In this document: in pieces, positions 1 to 8,151 of the stretch
Position numbering within the stretch: position 1 is the first letter of the stretch
Layout of the letters: each line of letters starts with the position of its first letter
NCBI GenBank assembly: GCA_028712475.1
Contig: JAQTQB010000001.1
Span: forward strand, 394,180 to 458,179
DNA from: Verrucomicrobiales bacterium
Lineage (GTDB): Bacteria > Verrucomicrobiota > Verrucomicrobiia > Limisphaerales > UBA11358
Direction of reading: 5' to 3'
DNA length: 64,000 nt
The notes under the pieces: model-generated
Told to the model about the DNA's origin: nothing
Seen by the model: the letters and a program-made list of their open reading frames with translations, nothing else
Database searches by the model: none
Program-made: the position numbers and the translations under genes

Positions 1-615
1 GCAACTCGAAATCAAATTCAGGCACTTGTTGGTTCTCAAATTATTGGAAAAATTTATGTTGGCGAACTAGCTGAGAGTTTACTTCAGCATTTCCAGCCAG
101 AAGTGAGAGGACAAACAGCGCGAACAGGGCAAACTGCGACGGCTTCAAGACCAACTGAAAGTCGCGCACCACGGCAGACGACACCGGATTATTTATTGCT
201 TCCGCCCAAATTCTTTTGCGAAGACACACACCGCGTGCGTTCACAGGGTGAAAAAATTATTGATGATTGTCTTTTCCGACTTGGAGTGCGACATGACTAC
301 GAACCGCAAATCACAATCCAAGGCGGGCAGATGATTCCCGACTTTGTTGTATACGCAAGAGATGGCAAGCCAGTTTATATTGAATATTGGGGCAAGCTTA
401 ACGAACGAGATTACGATGCTCGTCGCATAGAAAAAACTTTACTCTATCGGAGCAATAATTTGCCGCTCATTCAAATAATCCCCGACGACCTTCAGAAGAT
501 TAAGTTTGTTCTTGAGAAAGAATTAGAAAATTGGGACGTGCCTTTTAAGGACAGTTTTTTCAGCTTGCTCGGTTATTTTTTCAAGCGGCTTTTCAATATG
601 CTCCGTTCACGTTGA
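1..615 (+). CDS. C-terminal part of a nuclease-domain protein (cut by window edge)
   Basis: The reading frame is open from base 1, so this is the tail of a longer gene; the GTG at 103 is internal. The last ~130 residues look like a PD-(D/E)XK-type nuclease fold: a helix with EKIIDDCLFRLG, then IPDFVVY, then PVYIEYWG, a pattern often found at the C-terminus of helicases and in stand-alone restriction-like nucleases. The D of PDF and the E of IEYWG would be metal ligands; the usual lysine is not obvious. A low-complexity T/A/R/Q stretch precedes the domain and a short hydrophobic segment ends the protein. The DNA is clearly more AT-rich than ubiD next door, which suggests acquired material. What lies upstream cannot be known from this window. 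Confidence 0.6.
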   Translation, partial: ATRNQIQALVGSQIIGKIYVGELAESLLQHFQPEVRGQTARTGQTATASRPTESRAPRQTTPDYLLLPPKFFCEDTHRVRSQGEKIIDDCLFRLGVRHDYEPQITIQGGQMIPDFVVYARDGKPVYIEYWGKLNERDYDARRIEKTLLYRSNNLPLIQIIPDDLQKIKFVLEKELENWDVPFKDSFFSLLGYFFKRLFNMLRSR

Positions 616-664
616 AATGCCAGCGATTGCCCGCCGCAGGGTTTTCAGTTAGCTTCGAGGGCGT

Positions 665-2203
665 ATGGCTTTTGATTCCTTCCGCGATTTCGTCAACGCC
701 CTCGACCGTGCGGGCGAACTCAAACGCATTTCCCAGCCCGTCGCCACCGAACTCGAGATCACCGAACTCGCCGACCGTGAAATGAAATTGCCCGGCGGCG
801 GCAAGGCGCTGCTGTTTGAGAAACCCACCGTCAACGGCGTCGTCTCGCCGTTTCCCGTGGCCATCAACACGCTCGGCTCACACAAGCGCATGGCCATGAG
901 CATGGGCGCGGCGTCCGTGGAGGAAGTGGCGAACGAACTCGGCGCGCTGATGAAAGCCAAGCCGCCGACGAGTTTCAAGGAAGCCATCAAGCTGCTTTCG
1001 CTCGCGCTGGATTTGCGCCACGCGAAACCGAAGCTCGTTAAAGACGGCCCGTGCAAGGAAATAGTTCACAAGTTTCAAGATTCAAGTTTCAAGCCCGGCA
1101 TGACGTGGCCGTCCGCCCCATCACTTGAAACTTCCAACTTGAAACTTGAAACTGCGCCACCACCGACACTCCTAAATCTCCCTATCCTGAAATGCTGGCC
1201 TTTGGATGGCGGACGGTTCATCACGCTGCCGTGTGTTGTCACGCGCGACCCGGACACTGGCGAACGCAACGTCGGCATGTATCGCATCCAGATTTACGAC
1301 GACCGCACCACCGGCATGCACTGGCAGCTTCAGAAGGTCGGCGCGCGCCACGGTCGCCGTTATTACGAGACCGGCACGCGGATGCCCGTCAGCATTTTTC
1401 TCGGCGGCGATCCGATGTTTCCCTTCGCCGCCACCGCGCCGTTGCCCGATGGTCTCGACGAGTTTCTCCTCGCCGGTTATCTGCGCAAAAAATCCGTCGA
1501 ACTCGTCAAATGCGAAACCAACGACCTCGAAGTCCCCGCCAACGCCGACTTCGTCATCGAAGGCTACGTTGACCCGACCGAGCCGCTGCGCGACGAAGGT
1601 CCGTTCGGCGACCATACCGGCTACTACACGTTGCCCGAGCCGTATCCGGTGTTTCACATAACGGCCATCACGCACCGCAAGGACGCCGTTTATCCCGCCA
1701 CCATCGTCGGCATCCCGCCAATGGAGGACTTCTACATCGGCGGCGCGTCCGTGAAACTCTTCCTGCCCATCTTCAAGATGAACTTCCCCGAGATCGTGGA
1801 TATCGCGCTGCCGGCCGAAGGCGTCTTCCACAACCTCGTCTTCGTGAGCATCAAGAAGACCTACCCGATGCAGGCCTACAAAATCATGCACGGCCTCTGG
1901 GGCATGGGCCAGATGATGTTCACCAAATACATCGTGGTGGTGGACGACGACGTGGACGTGCACAACACCAGCGAAGTCCTCTTCCGCCTTTGCGCCAACA
2001 CCGACCCGCAACGCGACAGCATCTTCACCAAAGGCCCGTCCGACGTGCTCGACCACGCCACCAGCGAAATCGCCAGCGGCAGCAAACTCGGCATTGACGC
2101 GACGAAGAAATTGCCGGGCGAAGGTTTCAAACGCCCCTGGCCGCCGCTCATCAAGATGGATGAAAGCGTGAAGGCGAAGGTGGAGAAACTTTTCAACCCG
2201 TAG
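665..2203 (+). CDS. ubiD: UbiD-family decarboxylase
   Basis: A 512-residue member of the UbiD family, prenylated-FMN-dependent (de)carboxylases of aromatic or alpha,beta-unsaturated acids. The family core is visible: WPLDGGRFITLPCVVTRDP, NVGMYRIQIYD, GMHWQLQKVGARH, then EGPFGDHTGYYTLPEPYP and the MFTKYIVVVDDDVDVHN region. Menaquinone synthesis or catabolism are both possible roles, and no ubiX (prenyl-FMN maker) is in the window. Between KEIVHK and PPPTLLNLPILKCWP the gene carries an in-frame 81-bp repeat element (1072-1152) absent from typical homologues. Since both sides of the insert read as good UbiD sequence, the gene is probably still functional. Confidence 0.92.
   Translation: MAFDSFRDFVNALDRAGELKRISQPVATELEITELADREMKLPGGGKALLFEKPTVNGVVSPFPVAINTLGSHKRMAMSMGAASVEEVANELGALMKAKPPTSFKEAIKLLSLALDLRHAKPKLVKDGPCKEIVHKFQDSSFKPGMTWPSAPSLETSNLKLETAPPPTLLNLPILKCWPLDGGRFITLPCVVTRDPDTGERNVGMYRIQIYDDRTTGMHWQLQKVGARHGRRYYETGTRMPVSIFLGGDPMFPFAATAPLPDGLDEFLLAGYLRKKSVELVKCETNDLEVPANADFVIEGYVDPTEPLRDEGPFGDHTGYYTLPEPYPVFHITAITHRKDAVYPATIVGIPPMEDFYIGGASVKLFLPIFKMNFPEIVDIALPAEGVFHNLVFVSIKKTYPMQAYKIMHGLWGMGQMMFTKYIVVVDDDVDVHNTSEVLFRLCANTDPQRDSIFTKGPSDVLDHATSEIASGSKLGIDATKKLPGEGFKRPWPPLIKMDESVKAKVEKLFNP
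1072..1152. repeat. In-frame inverted heptamer element inside ubiD
   Basis: Left arm 1072-1093 is (g)tttcaag-attcaag-tttcaag; right arm 1124-1152 is cttgaaa-cttccaa-cttgaaa-cttgaaa-c, the reverse complement of the same 7-bp unit. The loop is 30 bp. The element is exactly 81 bp, 27 codons, and keeps the ubiD frame open. It inserts 27 residues just before the LPILKCWP segment. Confidence 0.8.
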
Positions 2204-2216
2204 CAGTCAAAATGAA

Positions 2217-2513
2217 ATGAACGACACCGTTGAAAGTCTTGTTGCCTATTGCCGCGAGAAGAATCGCGTTTGTCCACAGCCGGGATTGTGGCATCAGATG
2301 TGGGAAATGCTGCCAAACCGTCGGCAGGTCGGGGCTGGTTGGCAACCACCGCTGCCATTGATTCTCGCCGCTTGGGACGAAGCACCAGCACTACTCAAGA
2401 TGCTTCGCCTTGCAGAACACATTGAATGGGCAGAGAAGCATACCGCACTCGTCCCGATTTCCGCCTTCCTTCGGAATTTGCGTGAGGAGGACTGGCATCA
2501 CATTGGTGAATGA
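2217..2513 (+). CDS. Small hypothetical protein
   Basis: A 98-residue protein beginning 13 bp after the ubiD stop. The composition is that of a real soluble protein (many W, E, L; a PPLPLILAAWDEAPALLKMLRLAEHIEWAEKH helical stretch), with no signal peptide or membrane segment. It resembles small uncharacterised proteins of Verrucomicrobiota and Planctomycetota; I do not recognise a named family. It ends just before the repeat field around the Y1 transposase. The spacing would allow co-transcription with ubiD. Confidence 0.6.
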   Translation: MNDTVESLVAYCREKNRVCPQPGLWHQMWEMLPNRRQVGAGWQPPLPLILAAWDEAPALLKMLRLAEHIEWAEKHTALVPISAFLRNLREEDWHHIGE

Positions 2514-2518
2514 TTCTG

Positions 2519-2764
2519 TCGTCATGCCTCCGGGAATCCCAACGGGATTCTGCCCCAAAGCCCAGGGTTGCGAGGCACGAGCTACCCTGGGTCACCGTCC
2601 GCAAATCATTTTCAACCGCAACGCGGTTGCGGCCATTCCCACCAGCCAATCGCGCACGACATTCGCCACAACCGCGTTGCGGTTGATGATTTATTTGAAC
2701 GATGACCCAAGGTAGGCGCTGACGCGCCAACCTTGGGCTGGAGGCCACAATCCCTTTGGGATTG
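2519..2764. repeat. REP-like palindromic repeat field left of the Y1 transposase
   Basis: Several short palindromes: GGAATCCCAACGGGATTC (2532 on), CCCAGGGTTGCGAGGC...GAGCTACCCTGGG (~2566-2598), AACCGCAACGCGGTTGCGG (~2620-2638), AACCGCGTTGCGGTT, and CCCAAGGTAGG...CCAACCTTGGG. The block 2665-2764 recurs as a direct repeat at 3276-3374, on the other side of the transposase gene. Such arrays are the typical substrates and neighbours of REP-associated tyrosine transposases. Confidence 0.8.
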
Positions 2765-2796
2765 GAAAACGCGGATGCACGTGCCATCATTTTGCC

Positions 2797-3252
2797 ATGC
2801 CACAATCCCTGTCCGCCGTTTACATTCATCTGGTTTTCTCCGCCAAAGACCGACGGCCATTGCTGCGCGACAAACCCACGCGCGACGCGCTTCACGCATA
2901 TCTCGGTGGCATTTCCAAACAATTGGATTGCGCGCCGATCCAGATCGGCGGCGTGGAGGATCATGTTCATGTGCTGGCGCGGTTCGATCGCACCATCTCG
3001 CAGGCCGAATGGGTGAAGGAATTGAAACGCGTCTCGAACCTCTGGCTGAAAGCGCGCGGTCGCGATTACGCCGACTTCGAGTGGCAAGGCGGTTACGCGG
3101 ATTTCTCCGTGAGCCAATCGAACCTCGAACAGGTGAAGCAATACATCGCCGGACAGGAGGAGCATCATCGTAAAATTGGATTTCAGGATGAGTTGCGGGC
3201 GTTGTTGAAACGACACGAAATCGAATGGGATGAGAAATACGTTTGGGAATGA
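2797..3252 (+). CDS. REP-associated Y1 (IS200-like) transposase, RAYT
   Basis: A 151-residue protein of the IS200/Y1 transposase family, single-strand DNA nickases of the HUH class. The start SLSAVYIHLVFSAKDRRP, the histidine pair in GGVEDHVHVLARF (H56 and H58) and the likely nucleophile Y115 in VKQYIAGQEEHH are all present. The order and length match stand-alone TnpA-REP proteins rather than complete IS200 elements. A ~100-bp palindrome-rich direct repeat lies on each side (2665-2764, 3276-3374), as expected for a domesticated enzyme that propagates REP sequences. The intact catalytic residues suggest it may be active. Confidence 0.9.
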   Translation: MPQSLSAVYIHLVFSAKDRRPLLRDKPTRDALHAYLGGISKQLDCAPIQIGGVEDHVHVLARFDRTISQAEWVKELKRVSNLWLKARGRDYADFEWQGGYADFSVSQSNLEQVKQYIAGQEEHHRKIGFQDELRALLKRHEIEWDEKYVWE

Positions 3253-3275
3253 ATCATTTCCTCGCGGGGGAAATT

Positions 3276-3374
3276 GCCACAACCGCGTTGCGGTTGAATT
3301 TATTTCCGAACCGTAACCCAAGGTAGCTCGTTCCTCGCAACCTTGGGCTGGAGGACACAATCCCGTTGGGATTG
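3276..3374. repeat. REP-like direct repeat right of the Y1 transposase
   Basis: A near copy of 2665-2764 in the same orientation: the AACCGCGTTGCGGTT palindrome, then CCCAAGGTAGC...GCAACCTTGGG, then CACAATCCCGTTGGGATTG. The stem AAGGTTGCGAGGAACGAGC is also recognisable inside the inverted repeats that frame the helicase gene at 17.6 and 21.2 kb. Confidence 0.8.
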
Positions 3375-3408
3375 CCGCAGAACAGTTGTGCTCCGCGTCG
3401 CCCGACAC

Positions 3409-3861
3409 TCACGCGCCGCGTGGCGGCAGGAATTCCAGCCCGAATTTTTTCGCAATCTCCATCACGCGCGGGATGTCCTGCTGTTGCTGCGGACTCATCG
3501 CGCCGATCTCCTCGAAGAATCCTTCAAACCCCGACGGCGTGATGACGCACATGAGCCGGCCCGGCGTCTGGCCGATGTAACGGTAGGTGTGCGGGATTCC
3601 GCGCGGCGCGAAAATCGTCGTGCCCGGTCTGGCAATGAATGATTTTCCGGCCACGGTGAATTCGTATTCGCCTTCGAGAATCTGAAACGTCTCGTCCTCG
3701 CGATGATGGATGTGCGGCGGCGGTCCGCCGCCGGGCACGTCGTGTGATTCAACCACGCTCAACACGCCGCCGGTGTCGCGACCGTGGATGCGGATGAGCA
3801 TCGGGATGCCGAGGATGTTCACGGATTTGCCGCCATTGTTGGGAATGGAGATTGGATTCAT
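3409..3861 (-). CDS. Cupin-domain protein
   Basis: A 150-residue single cupin barrel. Motif 1 reads GPPPHIHHREDETFQILEGEYEF (two His and a Glu as metal ligands), and motif 2 carries the final His in PRGIPHTYRYIG. The C-terminal ~35 residues form a helix rich in Q and E. Such small cupins bind a metal and a small ligand or act as dioxygenases; the substrate cannot be told. It lies 46 bp downstream of the CBM-like gene on the same strand, so the two may be co-transcribed. Confidence 0.85.
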   Translation of the reverse strand: MNPISIPNNGGKSVNILGIPMLIRIHGRDTGGVLSVVESHDVPGGGPPPHIHHREDETFQILEGEYEFTVAGKSFIARPGTTIFAPRGIPHTYRYIGQTPGRLMCVITPSGFEGFFEEIGAMSPQQQQDIPRVMEIAKKFGLEFLPPRGA

Positions 3862-3907
3862 AAACGAATTGAGGCTGGTTGATTGATGTTCCGCTGTTCT
3901 CGGTTTC

Positions 3908-4597
3908 TCACGGTTTCGCCGCCGTTACTGCTTCGACCGGCTCAAACTCGAAATAGGCGAAGTTGTTGCCTTTGCCGTAGTGAAAGGTCAGGAGCTGCGG
4001 GCCGGCGGCGGGAAAGTGGATTATGCCGATGTCCGCAAGGTTCCACTGATGAAAGCTCGCGGTCGGCAAGGGCAGGCGGCAGGTGGCGGCAGGCTTGCCA
4101 TTGAGGTCAAAGGTGACGGTGTTGGTCTGGAAAGTGTAGAGGGCTTTGATGCGGTAATCGCCAGGGCGGGTCACGTTGACCGTGTAATTGCACCACTCAC
4201 CATCCTCGGTCCAGCCAATGTAGAACTGGTTGATGGGCGGAGTGACGAGGTTGGTGTGGTTGAGGTCGGCGAAATCCTTCACGAACGAGACATCCACGCC
4301 GTCGCCCTTTCGGAAATGCCAGATATATTCGCCGGCGTGAGGGCGTTGGTGTTTGGTTTCGAGGTTCAACCTGCCGCTGCCGCTGTTGGTGGAGTCGGTG
4401 TCGTGATAGGCGACGCCTTCGCCGCCGAGATCATAGAGCGCGCACTGGACAATGCCGGGGATGTTCGGCGCACCTGTCTTGTGGAATGTATCGGCGAATG
4501 GTTTGCCCTGGTAATCAGCGGGGACTTCGGCGCGCACGGTGAAGGCCGTGCAGCAGCACATCAAGCCAAGAGCGGCAACGAGAGTTGGGTTGTTCAT
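3908..4597 (-). CDS. Secreted carbohydrate-binding (CBM6-like) protein
   Basis: The start at 4597 gives MNNPTLVAALGLMCCC..AFTVRAEVP, a good signal peptide; upstream codons in frame lack coding character. The mature ~205 residues resemble a CBM6/galactose-binding-like beta sandwich: IGWTEDGEWCNYTVNV, then GDYRIKALYTFQ, and a closing FHYGKGNNFAYFEFEPV. Proteins with this arrangement bind glycans outside the cell or in the periplasm. No catalytic domain is attached. It is divergent from the MarR gene at 4746 and leads into the cupin gene. Confidence 0.75.
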   Translation of the reverse strand: MNNPTLVAALGLMCCCTAFTVRAEVPADYQGKPFADTFHKTGAPNIPGIVQCALYDLGGEGVAYHDTDSTNSGSGRLNLETKHQRPHAGEYIWHFRKGDGVDVSFVKDFADLNHTNLVTPPINQFYIGWTEDGEWCNYTVNVTRPGDYRIKALYTFQTNTVTFDLNGKPAATCRLPLPTASFHQWNLADIGIIHFPAAGPQLLTFHYGKGNNFAYFEFEPVEAVTAAKP

Positions 4598-4707
4598 CAA
4601 GGTGATTCTAACGGGACATTCTCCAGCGTCAGCTTTTTTCTCCCCGACCCCGGCACAACGCCGTTCGCGCTGTTTCGATTTCCGAACACGCTTCGCAAAA
4701 TAATTGA

Positions 4708-4740
4708 TTGACAATTTCGCCGTCGTTGTGTATATGCACA
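4708..4740 (+). promoter_or_regulatory. marR promoter with operator over the -10
   Basis: TTGACA at 4708-4713, a 17-bp spacer, and TATATG at 4731-4736. The -10 is embedded in TGTGTATATGCACA (4727-4740), an imperfect palindrome. The same site in inverse orientation recurs at 5240-5253 ahead of, or at the start of, the next gene, consistent with autoregulation by the MarR protein. Confidence 0.6.
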
Positions 4741-4745
4741 CTATT

Positions 4746-5183
4746 ATGGCCAAAGAACTGGATTTGTCGGCGATGGAAAACTGCGTGTGCTTCAACCTGC
4801 GCTGGGTTTCGCGCGCCTTTTCGCAGTTCTTTGTGTCTGAGTTGAATCAGCACGGGCTGTTGCCCACGCAAACGCCCATCCTCGGCTTGCTCGCCGCCAA
4901 ACCGGAAGCAAGCATGGCCGAGGTCAGCGACTGGCTGGGCATGGATCGCACGACGCTGGTGCGCAATCTGCGTCCGCTCGAACGCGACGGTCTGATCAAG
5001 GCCACCGGCAAGGGCCGCGGCAACAAGGTGAGCCTGGCGCTCACGCCCAGGGGCCGGGCGGTGTTGCAAAAATTTCTGCCCGACTGGCAGCTTGCCCAGC
5101 AGAAAGTCATCAAGACCCTCGGCAAGGAGCGCTGGGCGGAAATCCTCCGCGATCTCGAGCGTGCCGCGCTCGCGTTGACCTGA
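4746..5183 (+). CDS. MarR-family transcriptional regulator
   Basis: The ATG at 4746, just after the operator-like site, gives a 145-residue MarR protein; a start at 4704 would put the promoter inside the gene. The winged helix is visible as MAEVSDWLGMDRTTLVRNLRPLERDGLI followed by the wing NKVSLALTPRGRAVL, with flanking dimerisation helices. MarR dimers usually repress their own promoter and a neighbour until a small phenolic or oxidant binds. The ferredoxin-SCP2 gene begins 18 bp after the stop and carries a matching operator-like site, making it the likely target. Confidence 0.9.
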   Translation: MAKELDLSAMENCVCFNLRWVSRAFSQFFVSELNQHGLLPTQTPILGLLAAKPEASMAEVSDWLGMDRTTLVRNLRPLERDGLIKATGKGRGNKVSLALTPRGRAVLQKFLPDWQLAQQKVIKTLGKERWAEILRDLERAALALT

Positions 5184-5201
5184 ACTAAGCCCGATAAAAC
5201 C

Positions 5202-6557
5202 ATGAACTCACACACCACCACCTTCGATTCAAGAAGAAATGTGCATATACACACTAAAACACCCGTGAGCGCCACTGCGCCCGTGCCCCGCGTGCTTGAT
5301 GCGGTCTGGCTGCGGGAGCTTTGTCTGGAGGCCGGCGCGGATGATGCCGGCTTCGTCGAACTGGCGCGTCCCGCGCTGGCCGAGGAACGTCCGCACATTG
5401 AGCGGGCCTTTCCGCGCACACGCAGCCTGATCAGCTTCGTGTTGCGGATGAACCGGGACAATGTTCGCAGTCCGGCGCGGTCGGTCGCGAACGCGGAGTT
5501 CCATCACACGGGCGACGAAGTGAACAGCGTGGCACGGCGCATCACCGCCGCGTTGGAGAGGGCGGGCGTCCGTGCGCTGAATCCGCCGATGGCGTTTCCG
5601 ATGGAGGCGGACCGCTGGATGACGGAACGCATGTGGGTCGTGGCGCACAAGCCAATCGCGGTTGCAGCCGGTCTGGGGCACATGGGGATTCATCGGAACG
5701 TGATTCATCCGCGCTTCGGGAATTTCGTCCTGCTGGGCACGATTCTGGTTGCGGCGGAAATCAGCGAATACTCGAAGGAACTGGATTACAATCCATGCCT
5801 GACGTGCAAGCTCTGCGTGGCGGCGTGCCCGGTGGGAGCGATCGGCGCGGATGGCACATTCAACTTCTCGTCGTGCTACACGCACAACTACCGCGAGTTC
5901 ATGGGCGGATTTGCCGACTGGGTCGAAGCCATTGCCGACAGCCGGAACGGTTTGGATTACCGCCGCCGGGTGAAGGATTCGGAAAGCGTTTCAACGTGGC
6001 AGAGCTTGGGCTTTGGCCCGAATTACAAGGCGGCGTATTGCATGGCCGTATGTCCGGCGGGCGAGGATGTGATCGGGCCTTACCTCGCCTCGAAAAAGGA
6101 TTTTGCCGACGAAGTGATGCGTCCCTTGCAGGCGAAGCGCGAGCCGGTCTATGTCATTCGCGGTTCAGATGCGGAGGCGCATGTGCAGAAACGTTATCCG
6201 CACAAGACCGTGCGGCACGTCCGCAATTCACTGCGTCCACGCAGCATCGCCGCCTTGCTGCAAGGAATGCCGCTGACTTTCCAGCGACAGGCCGCCGGGA
6301 AACTGGAAGCCACCTATCATTTCGTTTTCATGGGCAGTGAGCAGGTTGAGGCGACCGTGGTGATTCGGAGTGGAGAAATGACGATTGAAAATGGACTGCA
6401 AGGCCGGCCAAACATCAAGGTCACCGCCGATTCAGAAACGTGGCTGGGGTTTCTGGCAAAGGAAAAGAATTTGCTATGGGCGCTGCTGGCGCGGCGCGTC
6501 AAACTACGGGGCAATCCCAAATGGCTGCTGGCATTCGGACGGTGTTTTCCGTCGTAA
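5202..6557 (+). CDS. 4Fe-4S ferredoxin-type reductase fused to an SCP2 domain
   Basis: A 451-residue protein. Residues ~30-180 resemble the N-terminal part of epoxyqueuosine-reductase/reductive-dehalogenase-like proteins. A ferredoxin cluster motif follows (CLTCKLCVAACPVG, cysteines near 199, 202, 205 and 209), then further cysteines in SSCYTHN and YCMAVCPAGED. The last ~110 residues (FVFMGSEQVEATVVIRSG through LLWALLARRVKLRGNPKWL) form an SCP2 sterol/lipid-binding domain. Together this suggests an iron-sulfur redox enzyme acting on a hydrophobic substrate. Control by the preceding MarR gene is likely. The start could be 5202 (ATG) or 5265 (GTG); conserved sequence begins only around RVLDAVWLREL. 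Confidence 0.8.
   Translation: MNSHTTTFDSRRNVHIHTKTPVSATAPVPRVLDAVWLRELCLEAGADDAGFVELARPALAEERPHIERAFPRTRSLISFVLRMNRDNVRSPARSVANAEFHHTGDEVNSVARRITAALERAGVRALNPPMAFPMEADRWMTERMWVVAHKPIAVAAGLGHMGIHRNVIHPRFGNFVLLGTILVAAEISEYSKELDYNPCLTCKLCVAACPVGAIGADGTFNFSSCYTHNYREFMGGFADWVEAIADSRNGLDYRRRVKDSESVSTWQSLGFGPNYKAAYCMAVCPAGEDVIGPYLASKKDFADEVMRPLQAKREPVYVIRGSDAEAHVQKRYPHKTVRHVRNSLRPRSIAALLQGMPLTFQRQAAGKLEATYHFVFMGSEQVEATVVIRSGEMTIENGLQGRPNIKVTADSETWLGFLAKEKNLLWALLARRVKLRGNPKWLLAFGRCFPS
5240..5253. promoter_or_regulatory. Second MarR operator-like site
   Basis: TGTGCATATACACA is the exact reverse complement of TGTGTATATGCACA at 4727-4740. It lies 38 bp downstream of the annotated ATG of the following gene, so either repression acts as a roadblock inside the gene or translation really starts later, for example at the GTG at 5265. 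Confidence 0.6.
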
Positions 6558-6813
6558 ATTTCCCGCACTGAAGCCGCATGACCGTCCAGAATCCGCCCCC
6601 ATTTGGCCGGGTTGACGAAAAACAAACACCCTGCAATTCAAAAAAAGGGCGGACAATTGAAAGAGTTTGATGCCATCGAAGGCGGCAGACAGACTTTGGA
6701 ACGGCTTGGAAATCATCTGATGAGGCTGGACATCGCGTTGCAAAAGCAACGCACCGCTGCTTGACTCATCCCCGTCGTGGCGGGATATTCCGAACGCATT
6801 TGCCTGAACACAA
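6558..6813. other. Intergenic stretch, no clear gene
   Basis: 256 bp between the ferredoxin-SCP2 gene and the sigma factor. A short TTG-started frame ending at the TGA near 6762 (~35 codons, DAIEGGRQTLERLGNHLMRL) may be a gene remnant or a microprotein, but nothing supports it beyond being open. No copy of the TGTC-N17-CGTC promoter motif seen downstream occurs ahead of the sigma gene. Confidence 0.4.
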
Positions 6814-8151
6814 ATGAGTCAAACCGAGATCAGCAACCCGGAACCGCGGGAAATCGGCCAGGTGGTCGAACATCTTTTCCGTCATGAAGCGGGAAAAATG
6901 GTGGCCGCGCTGACGGGCATTTTCGGCATTGAGCATCTCACGCTGGCGGAGGACGTGGTGCAGGAGGCGCTGGCGCGGGCGTTGCAGACCTGGCCGTTTT
7001 ACGGCGTGCCGCGCAATCCGGCGGCATGGATCATGCGCGCCTCGCGCAACCTCGCGCTCGACGTCGTGCGCCGGCAGCAAAATTTCCGCGCGAAGGAGGC
7101 GGAAATCATCCGGGTGATGGATCGCGACGTCGCCTCGCCGGATGACATCATCTTTTCCGAGCAGGAAATCTCCGACGACCGGCTGCGGATGATGTTTGTG
7201 TGCTGTCATCCGGCGATTCCGGCGGAAGCACAGGTGGCGCTCGCGCTGAAAACGCTTTGCGGCTTCAGCATCACGGAAATCGCCAGCGCATTTTTGACGA
7301 CGGACGCGGCCATCGCCAAACGCCTGACGCGCGCGAAACAGAAAATTGCCGAGGCGAAGATTCCTTTTGAAATTCCCGCCGGTGAAGAATTATCGCAGCG
7401 GCTGGACGGCGTTTTGCAGTCGCTGTATCTGCTGTTCAACGAAGGCTACAAGGCATCGGCCGGCGACAAGCTCGTCCGCGAAGACATTTGCGAGGAGGCG
7501 CTCCGGCTGGCGGATTTGCTGGCGGGACATCCGGCGGGCAACCAGCCGAAGACGCACGCGCTGCTCGCACTGATGCTGCTGACGGCCGCACGAACGCCGG
7601 CACGCGTGGACGACGAGGGCAATCTGCTGCGCCTGCGCGACCAGGACCGCGCGAAATGGAATCCGGCGATGATTGCGCGCGGCCTGTTTCACCTGACGCA
7701 CTCGGCCAACGGCGAGGAAATTTCCGAGTTCCATTTGCAGGCCGGCATCGCGGCGTGCCATTGCGCGGCGCAGGATTATGCGTCCACCGATTGGGAAAAG
7801 ATTTTGGCGCTCTACGACCGGCTGCTGGAGTTTGACGACTCGCCGGTCGTCGCGCTGAACCGCGCCGTGGCGCTGGCGGAAGCGCGCGGGCCGCAGGCGG
7901 GCATCGAAGCGGTGAATGCAATTCCGAATCTGAAATCGCTGGAGTCGTATTATCTGTTTCACGCGGTGCTGGGCGATTTTGAATGGCAGTTGAACCATCT
8001 GCCAATTGCGGCGGCGCATTTCCAAAGGGCGTTGCAACTGGCGGAAATCAAATCGGAGAAAATTTTTTTGGAAAAGCGGTTGCAGACGTGCGATCAGGTG
8101 TCGGGGAGCGCAGCCGCCCCGGACGGTTCGCGCGGCGGACAGACGGGCTGA
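6814..8151 (+). CDS. ECF42-type RNA polymerase sigma factor with TPR-like C-terminal extension
   Basis: A 445-residue sigma factor. Region 2 lies at residues ~25-95 (AEDVVQEALARALQTWPFYGVPRNPAAWI), region 4 at ~120-185 (EAQVALALKTLCGFSITEIASAFLTTDAAIAKRLTRAKQKI), and a helical repeat domain of ~240 residues follows, with LFNEGYKASAGDKLVREDICEEALRL and ALNRAVALAEARGP. This is the architecture of group ECF42, which has no anti-sigma factor, is usually beside DGPF/YciI-type genes, and needs its C-terminal extension for activity. A DGPF gene lies two genes downstream. The last ~17 residues (SGSAAAPDGSRGGQTG) are encoded by a palindromic repeat and are probably not original protein. Confidence 0.9.
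   Translation: MSQTEISNPEPREIGQVVEHLFRHEAGKMVAALTGIFGIEHLTLAEDVVQEALARALQTWPFYGVPRNPAAWIMRASRNLALDVVRRQQNFRAKEAEIIRVMDRDVASPDDIIFSEQEISDDRLRMMFVCCHPAIPAEAQVALALKTLCGFSITEIASAFLTTDAAIAKRLTRAKQKIAEAKIPFEIPAGEELSQRLDGVLQSLYLLFNEGYKASAGDKLVREDICEEALRLADLLAGHPAGNQPKTHALLALMLLTAARTPARVDDEGNLLRLRDQDRAKWNPAMIARGLFHLTHSANGEEISEFHLQAGIAACHCAAQDYASTDWEKILALYDRLLEFDDSPVVALNRAVALAEARGPQAGIEAVNAIPNLKSLESYYLFHAVLGDFEWQLNHLPIAAAHFQRALQLAEIKSEKIFLEKRLQTCDQVSGSAAAPDGSRGGQTG

Noticed and set aside
1172..2056. Long open frame antisense to ubiD (294 codons)
   Set aside because: Composition is His/Val/Asp-rich as expected from the reverse complement of a GC-rich gene; no conserved motif, and ubiD on the other strand is unmistakable.
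2519..3374. Complete IS200/IS605 element
   Set aside because: No TnpB gene and no typical hairpin ends at the IS200 spacing; the flanking REP-like repeats fit a RAYT gene better.
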